A stretch of DNA of 64,000 nt. Origin: Flavobacterium granuli. GTDB taxonomy: Bacteria; Bacteroidota; Bacteroidia; Flavobacteriales; Flavobacteriaceae. Of the stretch, positions 8,603 to 17,893 are shown piece after piece (position 1 is the stretch's first letter; the number at the start of each line of letters is the position of its first letter). The stretch is from assembly GCF_900129705.1 (NCBI RefSeq), contig NZ_FQWO01000002.1, positions 62,001 through 126,000 of the forward strand. Direction: 5' to 3'. The translations under genes were made by a program, and so were the position numbers. The notes beneath the pieces were generated by a model. It did no database searches. It had not been told where the DNA came from and worked only from the letters and a program-made list of their open reading frames with translations.

Positions 8603-9607
8603 CTAGTTCAAAAGAGCATCCAATTCTACTTGAATATTGGCACTAGAAGGTCTTGGCGCATCAGCTTTAACAATTTTTCCGTTTGGATCTATCAAAATAA
8701 ATCTAGGGATTCCTGTAATATTAAAGTCTTTTACAAACTGAGAATTCCAATCATTATCGGCAAAAACCTGAACTCCACCTAATTCTTTTTCTTTGATCAT
8801 TGTTTTCCATTTTTCAATGTCTTTCAATTTATCAATAGACATACTCAAGAAAACAATGTTTTTACCATGATATTTCTCTTCCATTTTTTTTAAAAACGGA
8901 ATTTCAGTACGACAAGGACCGCACCAAGTGGCCCAAACATCTATGTAAACATATTTTCCCCTAAAATCTTCTAATTTTGTTTTTCCGCCTTTATAGTTAT
9001 CATACTCAAAAGAAGGAGATAGCGTACCGTTCATTTTGTTTGCCTCCAAACCTTTCTGATGGTATTTAGTCAAACCTTCTACAGATCTTTCGATACTTAT
9101 TTTTTGTAATTCAACGAATTTTGAATCCAATTTAGTGTTGTTTAATTTCAACAAATCAGCCGTTTTTTTCTCGCCGATAAGCTTCGCAAAACCTTCTTCA
9201 TTTGAAGCCAAAAGACTATCATAATCGTATTTTGCATCTTCCATGGCGTTTTTTGCCAAAAAGTTATTCTCAACAGCTCCTTTTCCGGAATACACAATTG
9301 ACTCATCAAATTTTTGAGCATCCATTTTAAGCTTTAAATCATAGCCGTTTTTAAGAAACAATTGAGTGTATTCTTTTCCATCAAACAACATATAAAACCC
9401 TTCTTCTACAGAAAAAGAATCTTTAAAAATTCCATCTTTTCCAACTAAAATCTTTTTGACTTCTTTTCCGGTATTTCGATCCAAAAAGCTGATAGCATCC
9501 GTATTTCTATTGGCAATTTCAGCCTTAAAAGATAAATCAGCCTTAGTTTGCCCAATAGCATTAACAGCGCAGACAAATGCTATGGCAATAAAAAATAATT
9601 TTTTCAT
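8603..9607 (-). CDS. TlpA family thiol-disulfide oxidoreductase
   Basis: The start at ATG 9605-9607 gives 334 residues beginning MKKLFFIAIAFVCAVNAIGQ, a signal peptide. An in-frame ATG at 9634 would put nine residues before it, but that ATG overlaps the promoter -7 box. The N-terminal part (about 20-110) resembles the DUF4369 domain often fused to Bacteroidota thioredoxins. The C-terminal part is an AhpC/TSA-Redoxin fold with catalytic WCGPC at about 228-232 and the cis-Pro segment GIPRFILID. It should act in the periplasm on disulfides or in cytochrome c maturation. It is a single-gene unit. Confidence 0.88.
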   Translation of the reverse strand: MKKLFFIAIAFVCAVNAIGQTKADLSFKAEIANRNTDAISFLDRNTGKEVKKILVGKDGIFKDSFSVEEGFYMLFDGKEYTQLFLKNGYDLKLKMDAQKFDESIVYSGKGAVENNFLAKNAMEDAKYDYDSLLASNEEGFAKLIGEKKTADLLKLNNTKLDSKFVELQKISIERSVEGLTKYHQKGLEANKMNGTLSPSFEYDNYKGGKTKLEDFRGKYVYIDVWATWCGPCRTEIPFLKKMEEKYHGKNIVFLSMSIDKLKDIEKWKTMIKEKELGGVQVFADNDWNSQFVKDFNITGIPRFILIDPNGKIVKADAPRPSSANIQVELDALLN

Positions 9608-9631
9608 ATGGTTATAGTTTAATATTATAAC

Positions 9632-9639
9632 CAAATCTA
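9632..9639 (-). promoter_or_regulatory. -7 box of the TlpA-like gene
   Basis: On the minus strand this reads TAGATTTG, a match to TAnnTTTG. A start near 9628 would leave a leader of about 20 nt before ATG 9607. No good -33 element is visible at the right distance. Confidence 0.45.
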
Positions 9640-9728
9640 ATTGATTAAACTGGAGTGAAATTAAAAATTAACAAAAAATTAATTTATTGAAGTTTGTCTC
9701 TTTTCGGGATTAATTTAATTTTTGTCGC

Positions 9729-9736
9729 TACTTTTG
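9729..9736 (+). promoter_or_regulatory. -7 box of aspS
   Basis: TACTTTTG matches TAnnTTTG and lies 19 bp before the aspS ATG. No TTTG at standard spacing is present (the nearest is at 9693). Its position rules out an in-frame TTG at 9722 as the start of translation. Confidence 0.5.
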
Positions 9737-9754
9737 TATCCTAAAATTTTGATA

Positions 9755-11506
9755 ATGTATAGAAGTCATAACTGTGGAGAACTTAACGCTTCACACATTA
9801 ATACTGAGGTTACTCTAGCCGGTTGGGTTCAGAAATCCAGAGACAAAGGATTTATGAATTGGGTAGATTTAAGAGATCGTTACGGAATTACTCAACTTAT
9901 TTTTGATGAAGGCCGTACGGACAAATCCGTTTTTGAATTAGCCAAAACACTTGGACGCGAATTTGTTATCCAAGTAAAAGGAACGGTTATTGAGCGTGAA
10001 GCCAAAAACAAAAACATCCCAACAGGTGAAATCGAAATTTTAGTTACTGAACTAAACATATTGAACAGCGCTTTGACACCTCCTTTCACTATTGAAGATG
10101 AAACTGACGGTGGGGAAGACATTCGAATGAAATACCGCTACTTGGATATCAGAAGAAACCCGGTAAAAAACAGCTTGCTTTTCCGTCACAAAGTGGCAAT
10201 GGAAGTTCGAAAATACCTTTCAGACTTGGATTTCTGCGAAGTAGAAACACCTTACCTTATAAAATCAACTCCTGAAGGAGCCAGAGATTTTGTTGTTCCT
10301 TCCCGAATGAATGAAGGACAATTCTATGCCTTGCCGCAATCGCCACAAACTTTCAAACAATTATTGATGGTGGGCGGAATGGACAAATACTTCCAAATCG
10401 TGAAATGCTTCCGCGACGAGGACTTACGTGCCGACAGACAGCCTGAGTTTACGCAAATCGATTGCGAAATGGCATTTGTAGAACAAGAAGACATTCTGAA
10501 TGTTTTTGAGGGACTGACAAGACATTTACTAAAAAAAATAAAAGGAGTAGACGTAGATAAATTCCCTAGAATTACCTACGATTACGCGATGAAAACCTAT
10601 GGAAATGACAAACCGGACATCCGTTTCGGAATGGAATTTGGAGAATTAAACGAATTTGCGCAACACAAAGAATTCCCGGTATTCAATGCCGCCGAACTAG
10701 TTGTCGGAATTGCAGTTCCGGGAGCAGGAAATTATACCCGTAAAGAAATTGACGCCTTAATTGATTGGGTAAAACGCCCACAAATAGGCGCAAGCGGAAT
10801 GGTGTATGTAAAATGCAATGAAGACGGAAGCTACAAATCGTCTGTAGACAAATTTTACGATCAAGATGATTTATCGAATTGGGCCAAAACAACCGGAGCA
10901 AAAGCCGGTGACATGATTTTTGTCCTTTCCGGTCCGGCAGATAAAACACGTACCCAATTATCAGCACTTCGTATGGAACTGGCCACGCGTCTAGGATTGA
11001 GAAAACCAGAAGAATTTGCCCCACTTTGGGTAGTTGATTTTCCTTTATTAGAGTTTGACGAAGAAAGCGGTCGCTACCGCGCAATGCACCATCCGTTTAC
11101 CTCTCCTAAGCCAGAGGACATGCACTTACTGGAAACCAACCCTGGAAAAGTTCGTGCAAATGCCTATGATATGGTTTTGAATGGTAATGAAATTGGAGGA
11201 GGTTCCATTCGTATCCATGACAAAGCAACCCAACAATTAATGTTCAAATACTTAGGCTTCACCGAAGAAGAAGCAAAAGCACAATTCGGATTCTTAATGG
11301 ATGCTTTCCAGTTTGGCGCTCCGCCACATGGAGGATTAGCATTCGGATTAGACCGTTTAGTAGCTATTTTAGGAGGTCAGGAAACCATTCGTGATTTTAT
11401 TGCCTTTCCAAAAAATAACTCCGGAAGAGATGTAATGATAGACGCCCCTTCAACAATTGATGCTTCGCAATTAAAAGAGTTACACATAAAGCTAGACAGC
11501 ATTTAA
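9755..11506 (+). CDS. aspS: Aspartate-tRNA ligase
   Basis: This 583-residue class II aminoacyl-tRNA synthetase charges tRNA-Asp. The ATG at 9755 gives the usual start [11 protein letters not shown], an OB-fold anticodon-binding domain ([23 protein letters not shown]), and class II motif 1. Motif 2 follows ([20 protein letters not shown]), then the bacterial GAD insertion and motif 3 ([16 protein letters not shown]). The length fits the bacterial (non-archaeal) form. It has its own promoter, is followed by the cold-shock gene, and has no operon partner. Confidence 0.97.
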   Translation: MYRSHNCGELNASHINTEVTLAGWVQKSRDKGFMNWVDLRDRYGITQLIFDEGRTDKSVFELAKTLGREFVIQVKGTVIEREAKNKNIPTGEIEILVTELNILNSALTPPFTIEDETDGGEDIRMKYRYLDIRRNPVKNSLLFRHKVAMEVRKYLSDLDFCEVETPYLIKSTPEGARDFVVPSRMNEGQFYALPQSPQTFKQLLMVGGMDKYFQIVKCFRDEDLRADRQPEFTQIDCEMAFVEQEDILNVFEGLTRHLLKKIKGVDVDKFPRITYDYAMKTYGNDKPDIRFGMEFGELNEFAQHKEFPVFNAAELVVGIAVPGAGNYTRKEIDALIDWVKRPQIGASGMVYVKCNEDGSYKSSVDKFYDQDDLSNWAKTTGAKAGDMIFVLSGPADKTRTQLSALRMELATRLGLRKPEEFAPLWVVDFPLLEFDEESGRYRAMHHPFTSPKPEDMHLLETNPGKVRANAYDMVLNGNEIGGGSIRIHDKATQQLMFKYLGFTEEEAKAQFGFLMDAFQFGAPPHGGLAFGLDRLVAILGGQETIRDFIAFPKNNSGRDVMIDAPSTIDASQLKELHIKLDSI

Positions 11507-11580
11507 AGGACGAAAACACTGAATATCAATATTTTTGCAAAAAAATATTAGAATTTTAGCGTTCGTATTATATTAAAGAT

Positions 11581-11588
11581 TACATTTG
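11581..11588 (+). promoter_or_regulatory. -7 box of the cold-shock gene
   Basis: TACATTTG matches TAnnTTTG exactly and lies 29 bp before the cold-shock ATG at 11618. This gives a leader of about 25 nt, too short for an E. coli cspA-type thermosensing 5' UTR. Confidence 0.55.
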
Positions 11589-11617
11589 CCTCATTATAAA
11601 TTATTATTACTATTACA

Positions 11618-11812
11618 ATGCGTACAGGTACAGTTAAATTTTTCAATGAGTCTAAAGGTTACGGATTCATTACAGACGAAGAAACAGGAAAAGACATTTT
11701 TGTTCACGCTTCAGGAATCAACGCGGAAGAATTGCGCGAAGGTGACAGAGTTAGCTACGAAGAAGAAGAAGGAAGAAAAGGAAAAGTTGCTGCGAAAGTA
11801 GCAGTTATCTAA
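11618..11812 (+). CDS. Cold-shock domain protein (CspA family)
   Basis: The 64-residue single cold-shock domain protein carries both RNA-binding motifs, KGYGFIT (RNP1-like) and DIFVHAS (RNP2-like), at about residues 13-32. It ends in the usual KGKVAAKVAVI. It is a nucleic-acid chaperone that melts RNA structure. Family members of this size in Flavobacteriaceae are often abundant and constitutive. It is monocistronic, between a good -7 box and a strong terminator. Confidence 0.95.
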   Translation: MRTGTVKFFNESKGYGFITDEETGKDIFVHASGINAEELREGDRVSYEEEEGRKGKVAAKVAVI

Positions 11813-11849
11813 GCATAAAAAAATATTTTTTTTTGCCTACGAATGTTTA

Positions 11850-11884
11850 AAACGTTCCGATTTGTTTCGGAACGTTTTTTTTTG
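11850..11884 (+). terminator. Terminator of the cold-shock gene
   Basis: A perfect 11-bp stem AAACGTTCCGA / TCGGAACGTTT with a 6-nt loop is followed by ten T (11875-11884). Confidence 0.92.
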
Positions 11885-11994
11885 CTCCCAACGAAAAATA
11901 CCGCTAAGAAAACACAAAACAAAATTCCTTATTTATAATCATTAAAAATTAAGGAGGAACCCTATTTTAGCTCCTACTAATTTCCGGATTTGGC

Positions 11995-12025
11995 TTGTGT
12001 TTTAATTCCTTGAAACCTATCTTTG
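11995..12025 (+). promoter_or_regulatory. Promoter of the nuo operon
   Basis: TTG (11995-11997), a 20-bp spacer and TATCTTTG (12018-12025) fit the Bacteroidota consensus. The start would be near 12030, about 26 nt before the nuoA ATG. It also argues against an in-frame ATG-like start at 12023, inside the -7 box. Confidence 0.65.
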
Positions 12026-12055
12026 TGGCTTATTTTAGTGCTAAAAAAGACAATT

Positions 12056-12421
12056 ATGCAATCTGATCAATTAAATTATATCCCTATTTTAATACAGTTT
12101 TTACTGGCTGTTGGATTTGTTGTAGGAACAATCATCGTTTCTGGAAAATTAGGCCCAAAAAGATCTTCCAAAGTTAAAGATGCTAATTTTGAGTGCGGGA
12201 TCGAATCCGTAGGAAATGCTCGAATTCCTTTTTCTGTAAAATATTTCCTTGTCGCTATACTTTTTGTTTTATTTGACATCGAAGTAATTTTCCTTTATCC
12301 TTGGGCTGTCAACTTCAAAGAACTTGGCATCGAAGGCATGGTTAAAATGGTGATATTTATGTCTTTACTTTTGATTGGTTTTTTCTATATCATCAAAAAG
12401 AAAGCTTTAGAGTGGGAATAA
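12056..12421 (+). CDS. nuoA: NADH-quinone oxidoreductase subunit A
   Basis: The 121-residue membrane subunit has three TM helices (about 10-30, 65-85, 92-112). The signature loop KDANFECGIESVGNARIPFSV lies between TM1 and TM2 and carries the Cys exposed in the active/deactive transition. The start at ATG 12056 lies just behind the operon promoter. It is the first gene of a 14-subunit complex I operon. The 88-bp gap to nuoB is AT-rich with weak inverted repeats like those in other gaps of this window. Confidence 0.95.
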   Translation: MQSDQLNYIPILIQFLLAVGFVVGTIIVSGKLGPKRSSKVKDANFECGIESVGNARIPFSVKYFLVAILFVLFDIEVIFLYPWAVNFKELGIEGMVKMVIFMSLLLIGFFYIIKKKALEWE

Positions 12422-12509
12422 TAAATTTATTTTAAATTAAAAATGATGAATTAAAAATGGTTTTGAACATTCAAAATTTACAATTCAAAATTCAAAATAA
12501 AAATATAAA

Positions 12510-13058
12510 ATGAGCAATTCAAATATAAAAATGGTTGAACCGCCAGAAGGTGTTGTAGGCGAAGGTTTCTTTGCTACAAAACTAAATGATGTTGTAGGTT
12601 TAGCCCGAGCTAATTCACTTTGGCCTCTGCCTTTTGCAACTTCTTGTTGCGGTATTGAATTCATGGCAACCATGGCATCTCATTATGATTTGGCACGATT
12701 TGGATCTGAGCGTGTGAGTTTCTCTCCACGTCAAGCAGATATGCTGTTGGTAATGGGAACTATTTCAAAAAAAATGGCCCCTATTTTACGCCAGGTATAC
12801 GAACAAATGTCAGAACCTCGTTGGGTTATTGCCGTAGGTGCTTGCGCAACATCAGGAGGGATTTTTGACACCTACTCTGTTCTTCAAGGAATTGACAAAG
12901 TAATACCGGTTGACGTTTACGTTCCGGGTTGCCCTCCAAGACCGGAACAAATTGTAGATGGAGTAATGAGATTGCAAGAACTAGTAAAAAATGAATCTGT
13001 AAGAAGAAGAAGTTCTCCAGAGTACCAAGAATTATTAGCTTCTTATAATATCAAATAA
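12510..13058 (+). CDS. nuoB: NADH-quinone oxidoreductase subunit B
   Basis: The 182-residue peripheral-arm subunit holds cluster N2, the last 4Fe-4S centre before quinone. The adjacent cysteines in FATSCCGIEFMA (about 44-55), the third in VGACATSGG and the fourth in VPGCPPRPE are all present. The gene is followed 5 nt later by nuoC. Confidence 0.96.
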   Translation: MSNSNIKMVEPPEGVVGEGFFATKLNDVVGLARANSLWPLPFATSCCGIEFMATMASHYDLARFGSERVSFSPRQADMLLVMGTISKKMAPILRQVYEQMSEPRWVIAVGACATSGGIFDTYSVLQGIDKVIPVDVYVPGCPPRPEQIVDGVMRLQELVKNESVRRRSSPEYQELLASYNIK

Positions 13059-13063
13059 TCAAG

Positions 13064-13585
13064 ATGGCATTAGAAAATACAGAGATTCAAGATAAATTAA
13101 CGCAAAACTTTGGCGAAAGCGTTTTCAATTTTCAACAGCAAAAAGATATTTTTACTTTTGAAATTGATGCGGATAAAAACAAAGCCATCATTTTATTCTT
13201 GAAAAACGATCCTAGCTTACGATTTCACTTTTTGACTGACTTATGCGGAATACATTATCCTGATAATGAAGTTAACAAGCAATTTGCGATTGTTTATCAT
13301 TTGCACAATTGGTACGAAAACAAACGTATAAAAATAAAAACTTACATCAACGGTGAAAAACCGGAAATAAAAACAATATCAAACATTTTCCTAAGTGCAA
13401 ACTGGATGGAAAGAGAGACCTTTGATTTTTATGGTGTAGATTTTATAGGTCATCCACAATTGAAACGTATTTTAAATATGGATGAAATGATTTCTTTTCC
13501 AATGCGTAAGGAGTTCCCTATGGAAGACGGCGGAAGAACAGATAAAGACGATCGTTTTTTCGGTAGAACAATAGACAATTGCTAA
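13064..13585 (+). CDS. nuoC: NADH-quinone oxidoreductase subunit C
   Basis: The 173-residue 30-kDa subunit has the family block DFYGVDFIGHPQLKRILN and the ending FPMRKEFPMEDGGRTDKDDR. It binds NuoD in the peripheral arm. NuoC and NuoD are separate genes here, unlike the E. coli NuoCD fusion. Confidence 0.94.
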   Translation: MALENTEIQDKLTQNFGESVFNFQQQKDIFTFEIDADKNKAIILFLKNDPSLRFHFLTDLCGIHYPDNEVNKQFAIVYHLHNWYENKRIKIKTYINGEKPEIKTISNIFLSANWMERETFDFYGVDFIGHPQLKRILNMDEMISFPMRKEFPMEDGGRTDKDDRFFGRTIDNC

Positions 13586-13617
13586 AAACACATTCTATAA
13601 TTTTTCACATTCTATAA

Positions 13618-14856
13618 ATGTCAGAACTATTATTACCACCAGAGCATCGATATGCCAAAATAATAAAAGAGAAGCTAAATGAAGACGGAAGCGAGCTTTC
13701 TATTCTGAATTTAGGTCCTACTCACCCCGCTACACACGGAATTTTTCAAAATATTCTGTTAATGGATGGGGAGCGGATTTTAGACGCCGAACCAACTATT
13801 GGCTACATTCACCGTGCCTTTGAAAAGATCGCTGAAAACCGTCCTTTTTACCAAATCACTCCACTTACAGACCGAATGAACTACTGCTCATCGCCTATCA
13901 ACAATATGGGATGGTGGATGACTGTAGAAAAACTATTGGATATTGAAGTGCCAAAACGCGCCCAATATTTAAGGGTTATCGTAATGGAATTAGCAAGAAT
14001 AGCAGACCATATCATCTGTAACTCTATCCTGGGTGTAGACACCGGGGCTTATACCGGCTTCCTTTATGTTTTCCAGTTTAGAGAAAAAATATACGAAATC
14101 TACGAAGAAATTTGTGGTGCTCGTCTAACAACAAACATGGGAAGAATAGGTGGTTTCGAAAGAGATTGGTCTCCAGAAGCTTTTAGAAAATTAGACTTGT
14201 TCTTAGAAGAATTTCCGGCAGCTTGGAAAGAATTCGAAAACTTATTCGAAAGAAATAGAATTTTCATTGACAGAACGGTAAACGTAGGTCCGATTTCTGC
14301 CGAACAAGCAATGGCTTATGGATTCACTGGGCCTAACTTACGTGCGGCAGGTGTTGATTACGATGTACGTGTGGCACAACCATACAGCTCTTATGAGGAC
14401 TTTGACTTCATAATTCCAGTAGGAAAATCAGGCGACACTTACGACCGTTTTTGTGTACGTAATGCCGAAGTTTGGGAAAGTTTAAGTATCATTCGTCAAG
14501 CATTGGCAAAAATGCCGGAAGGCAATGATTACCATGCCGAAGTTCCTGACTACTACCTGCCTCCGAAAGAAGATGTTTACACTAGCATGGAATCCTTAAT
14601 ATATCACTTTAAAATTGTAATGGGAGAAGTTCCCGTTCCGGTTGCAGAAATATACCATGCTGTAGAAGGCGGTAACGGAGAACTTGGTTTTTACCTAGAA
14701 ACAGACGGAAGCCGTACTCCTTACAGACTTCATTTTAGAAGACCTTGCTTTATATATTACCAAGCCTATCCTGAAATGATCAAAGGAGCATTACTCTCTG
14801 ATGCTATTGTGATTTTGTCAAGTTTAAATGTAATTGCCGGAGAATTAGACGCATAA
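13618..14856 (+). CDS. nuoD: NADH-quinone oxidoreductase subunit D
   Basis: The 412-residue 49-kDa subunit lines the quinone-binding cavity. Family motifs are NLGPTHPATHG near residue 31, EPTIGYIHRAFEKIAE, the NNMGWWMTVEKLL segment, and the C-terminal sequence DAIVILSSLNVIAGELDA. It belongs to the hydrogenase large-subunit superfamily but lacks the Ni-binding cysteines, as expected. Only 3 nt separate it from nuoE. Confidence 0.96.
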   Translation: MSELLLPPEHRYAKIIKEKLNEDGSELSILNLGPTHPATHGIFQNILLMDGERILDAEPTIGYIHRAFEKIAENRPFYQITPLTDRMNYCSSPINNMGWWMTVEKLLDIEVPKRAQYLRVIVMELARIADHIICNSILGVDTGAYTGFLYVFQFREKIYEIYEEICGARLTTNMGRIGGFERDWSPEAFRKLDLFLEEFPAAWKEFENLFERNRIFIDRTVNVGPISAEQAMAYGFTGPNLRAAGVDYDVRVAQPYSSYEDFDFIIPVGKSGDTYDRFCVRNAEVWESLSIIRQALAKMPEGNDYHAEVPDYYLPPKEDVYTSMESLIYHFKIVMGEVPVPVAEIYHAVEGGNGELGFYLETDGSRTPYRLHFRRPCFIYYQAYPEMIKGALLSDAIVILSSLNVIAGELDA

Positions 14857-14859
14857 ATT

Positions 14860-15390
14860 ATGGAACGTACTCATTACAAACAAGAAATAAACATGACTGA
14901 AGCATTGATGAATCGCATCAATGAATTAATCAGTCATTATCCCGCAGACAAACGAAAATCAGCCTTACTCCCTGTTTTACACGAAGTTCAGGACGCTCAT
15001 GAAAACTGGTTGAGCATTGAACTAATGGATAAAGTAGCCGAAATTCTTCAAATACTACCTATTGAAGTATATGAAGTAGTTTCATTTTACTCGATGTACA
15101 ACCAAAAACCAATTGGAAAATACATGTTTGAGTTTTGTCAAACCTCCCCTTGTTGCCTCAATGGAACAGAAGATTTGATGGATTATACCTGCGAAAAATT
15201 GGGTGTAAAAATAGGCGAAACAACTCCGGATGGCCTCTTCGAAGTAAAAGGTGTCGAATGTTTAGGCGCTTGTGGCTATGCCCCTATGATGCAATTGGGT
15301 GATTTTTACAAAGAGCATTTGACCAAAGAAAAAATCGATCAGCTAATCACTGATTGCCGAGATAATAAAATAATATTACACGATAAATAA
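14860..15390 (+). CDS. nuoE: NADH-quinone oxidoreductase subunit E
   Basis: The 176-residue 24-kDa subunit carries 2Fe-2S cluster N1a. The four cysteine ligands are visible as CQTSPC (about 94-99) and CLGAC (about 136-140). Another ATG (codon 12, MTEALMNRINELI) could also serve as start, but the chosen ATG keeps the tight 3-nt spacing to nuoD. Confidence 0.94.
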   Translation: MERTHYKQEINMTEALMNRINELISHYPADKRKSALLPVLHEVQDAHENWLSIELMDKVAEILQILPIEVYEVVSFYSMYNQKPIGKYMFEFCQTSPCCLNGTEDLMDYTCEKLGVKIGETTPDGLFEVKGVECLGACGYAPMMQLGDFYKEHLTKEKIDQLITDCRDNKIILHDK

Positions 15391-15391
15391 G

Positions 15392-16759
15392 ATGTCAAAA
15401 AAAATATTATTAGACAAAATAAACATTCCAGAAATCAAAACCTATGAAGTGTATCGTCAAAACGGCGGTTACGCTTCTGTAGAGAAAGCAATAAAAACAA
15501 TGTCTCCTGACGAAGTCGTGGAGCAAGTTAAAACATCAGGCCTTCGCGGTCGTGGTGGTGCTGGATTCCCTGCCGGAATGAAATGGAGTTTTATCGATAA
15601 AAAATCAGGAAAACCAAGACATTTAGTTTGTAATGCCGACGAATCTGAACCGGGAACATTCAAAGACCGTTATTTGATGGAATTTATTCCTCATCTCTTG
15701 ATCGAAGGAATGATTACTTCCAGTTTCGCTTTAGGAGCTAACTTATCGTATATCTACATTCGTGGAGAGTACATGTGGGTTTACAAAATTCTGGAAAGAG
15801 CCATTGCCGAAGCGAAAGCTGCGGGTTGGTTAGGAAAAAACATATTAGGTTCAGGATACGACTTAGAACTTTATGTTCATTGCGGTGCCGGAGCTTACAT
15901 CTGTGGTGAAGAGACCGCATTGATTGAATCATTAGAAGGAAAAAGAGGGAATCCTCGCATCAAGCCGCCCTTCCCGGCAGTTTCTGGATTGTGGGCAAAT
16001 CCAACTGTGGTGAACAATGTGGAAACCATTGCTACCGTGCCATGGATCATCAATAATTCCGGTGATGACTATGCCAAAATTGGTATAGGAAGATCTACTG
16101 GAACCAAATTAATTTCGGCTTCAGGACATATCAAAAATCCTGGTGTTTATGAAATTGAATTGGGATTAAGCGTTTACGAATTCATGAATTCTGACGAATA
16201 TCTTGGCGGAATGAGTTCCGACAGACCTTTGAAAGCTTTAGTGCCCGGAGGTTCATCAGTCCCAATTTTACCTGCTGATTTGATTTATAAAACCGCAAAC
16301 GGCGAAGATCGTTTGATGACCTACGAATCACTAAGTGATGGCGGATTTGCAACAGGTTCTATGTTGGGCTCAGGAGGTTTTATCGTTTATAATGATACTT
16401 CTTGTATTGTACGCAACACTTGGAACTTTGCCCGTTTCTACCACCACGAAAGCTGTGGACAATGTTCCCCTTGTCGTGAAGGAACAGGATGGTTAGAAAA
16501 AGTATTATGGCGTATTGAAAACGGTCAAGGACGTGAAGAGGACATTGATTTACTTTGGAGCATTCAAAGTAAAATTGAAGGAAACACAATTTGCCCATTA
16601 GGTGACGCGGCTTCATGGCCGGTAGCAGCAGCTATTCGTCACTTTAGAGACGAATTTGAATACCATGTTCGTTTCCCGGAAAAAATAAAAAACAGAGACC
16701 ATTTTGTTGCCGAGCCTTTTGAAAAAGTAAAGCATTTAGTAACGAAACAAACAGTTTAA
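15392..16759 (+). CDS. nuoF: NADH-quinone oxidoreductase subunit F
   Basis: The 455-residue 51-kDa subunit binds NADH and FMN and carries 4Fe-4S cluster N3. The glycine-rich NADH site GLRGRGGAGFPAGMKW lies near residue 50 and the FMN region CGAGAYICGEETALIESLEG near 165. The N3 ligands CGQCSPC are followed downstream by the fourth Cys in NTICPLGD. One nt separates it from nuoE. It is followed by an 87-bp gap with an inverted repeat before nuoG. Confidence 0.96.
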   Translation: MSKKILLDKINIPEIKTYEVYRQNGGYASVEKAIKTMSPDEVVEQVKTSGLRGRGGAGFPAGMKWSFIDKKSGKPRHLVCNADESEPGTFKDRYLMEFIPHLLIEGMITSSFALGANLSYIYIRGEYMWVYKILERAIAEAKAAGWLGKNILGSGYDLELYVHCGAGAYICGEETALIESLEGKRGNPRIKPPFPAVSGLWANPTVVNNVETIATVPWIINNSGDDYAKIGIGRSTGTKLISASGHIKNPGVYEIELGLSVYEFMNSDEYLGGMSSDRPLKALVPGGSSVPILPADLIYKTANGEDRLMTYESLSDGGFATGSMLGSGGFIVYNDTSCIVRNTWNFARFYHHESCGQCSPCREGTGWLEKVLWRIENGQGREEDIDLLWSIQSKIEGNTICPLGDAASWPVAAAIRHFRDEFEYHVRFPEKIKNRDHFVAEPFEKVKHLVTKQTV

Positions 16760-16760
16760 A

Positions 16761-16829
16761 TTAGTTTCAAGTTTTAAGTTTTTTTTAGTTACAAGTGTAG
16801 CAACCTGAAACTTTAAACTTTTAAACTAA
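16761..16829. repeat. AT-rich inverted repeat in the nuoF-nuoG gap
   Basis: The left arm at 16761-16781 and the right arm at 16808-16829 read the same outward to inward on opposite strands, with about 19 of 22 positions matching (TTAGTTT, AAGTTT and AAGTTT blocks conserved). There is no ORF between them. It resembles the cassette ends found around the passenger genes in this window, but empty. Confidence 0.5.
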
Positions 16830-16846
16830 AAAAACAAAAGTAAGAA

Positions 16847-17890
16847 ATGAAAGTAACAATAGACGGTCAAGCGATTGAAGTAGAACCAGGAACGACCATT
16901 CTACAAGCAGCACGTATGATAGGCGGGGAATCAGTACCACCTGCTATGTGCTATTATTCTAAACTAAAAGGGAGCGGCGGAAAATGCCGTTGTTGTTTGG
17001 TAGAAGTTGCCAAAGGAAGCGATGCCGATCCAAGACCAATGCCAAAATTGATGGCTTCCTGCGTAACAGGCTGCATGGATGGAATGGAAATCAACAGCAA
17101 ATCTTCGGATAGAGTAAAAGAAGCCAGAGAATCAGTAACTGAGTTTTTATTGATCAATCATCCCCTAGATTGCCCAGTTTGTGATCAAGCGGGAGAATGT
17201 GACTTACAGGACTTGAGCTTCGAACACGGAAAGTCAAAAAGCCGTTTTATAGAAGAAAAAAGAACATTTGAGCCTGAAAACATTGGTCCAAATATTCAAC
17301 TGCACATGAACCGTTGTATCCTTTGTTACCGTTGTGTAATGGTGGCCGACCAATTGACAGACCAACGCGTTCACGGTGTTATGGACAGAGGAGATCATTC
17401 GAATATTTCGACCTGTATCTCTAAAGCCATCGACAATGAATTTTCCGGAAATATGATTGATGTATGTCCGGTAGGAGCATTGACCGATAAAACTTTCCGA
17501 TTCAAATCGAGAGTTTGGTTCAACAAACCGTATAATGCGCACAGAGACTGTGACAAATGTTGCGGTAAAACCACACTTTGGATGTTTGGAGACGAAATAC
17601 AAAGAGTTACAGGAAGAAAAGATGTCTACCATGAAGTAGAAGAATTCATCTGTAATGGTTGTCGTTTTGACCATAAAGATCCGGCTGACTGGGTTATTGA
17701 AGGACCAAGAGAATTTGACAAAGATTCGGTTATCAATCAAAACAATTATACTCAAGAACTAGAAACAGTTCATATCGCTACCGAAGAAGGAATTCTTAAA
17801 GGAAGAGAGCAAGACCGCAAGAAAATCAGTATGTCTGCTATTCCATTGGCCAAAGAAGAAGGAGAAGATTTTAAACATGGTAACCTTTAA
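16847..17890 (+). CDS. nuoG: NADH-quinone oxidoreductase subunit G, short form
   Basis: This 347-residue protein is about 40% of the length of E. coli NuoG. It keeps the N-terminal 2Fe-2S domain (CYYSKLKGSGGKCRCC), the His-Cys3 N5 site (HPLDCPVCDQAGEC) and the 4Fe-4S N4 ligands (CILCYRC, then DVCPVGAL). It also has a further Cys set resembling the start of the N7/molybdopterin region (CDKCCG, then ICNGC). The rest of the molybdopterin-oxidoreductase-like domain is missing. The frame is clean and nuoH follows 3 nt later, so this is a natural short form rather than a truncation, as commonly seen in Flavobacteriaceae. Confidence 0.92.
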   Translation: MKVTIDGQAIEVEPGTTILQAARMIGGESVPPAMCYYSKLKGSGGKCRCCLVEVAKGSDADPRPMPKLMASCVTGCMDGMEINSKSSDRVKEARESVTEFLLINHPLDCPVCDQAGECDLQDLSFEHGKSKSRFIEEKRTFEPENIGPNIQLHMNRCILCYRCVMVADQLTDQRVHGVMDRGDHSNISTCISKAIDNEFSGNMIDVCPVGALTDKTFRFKSRVWFNKPYNAHRDCDKCCGKTTLWMFGDEIQRVTGRKDVYHEVEEFICNGCRFDHKDPADWVIEGPREFDKDSVINQNNYTQELETVHIATEEGILKGREQDRKKISMSAIPLAKEEGEDFKHGNL

Positions 17891-17893
17891 GAA

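Noticed and set aside
11586..11801. 71-codon ORF on the same strand as the cold-shock gene, another frame
   Set aside because: It overlaps the clear cold-shock domain gene almost fully and encodes a low-complexity Lys-rich tail.
17234..17755. 173-codon open frame opposite nuoG
   Set aside because: A shadow of nuoG; the antisense frame has no recognisable domain and the sense strand is conserved.
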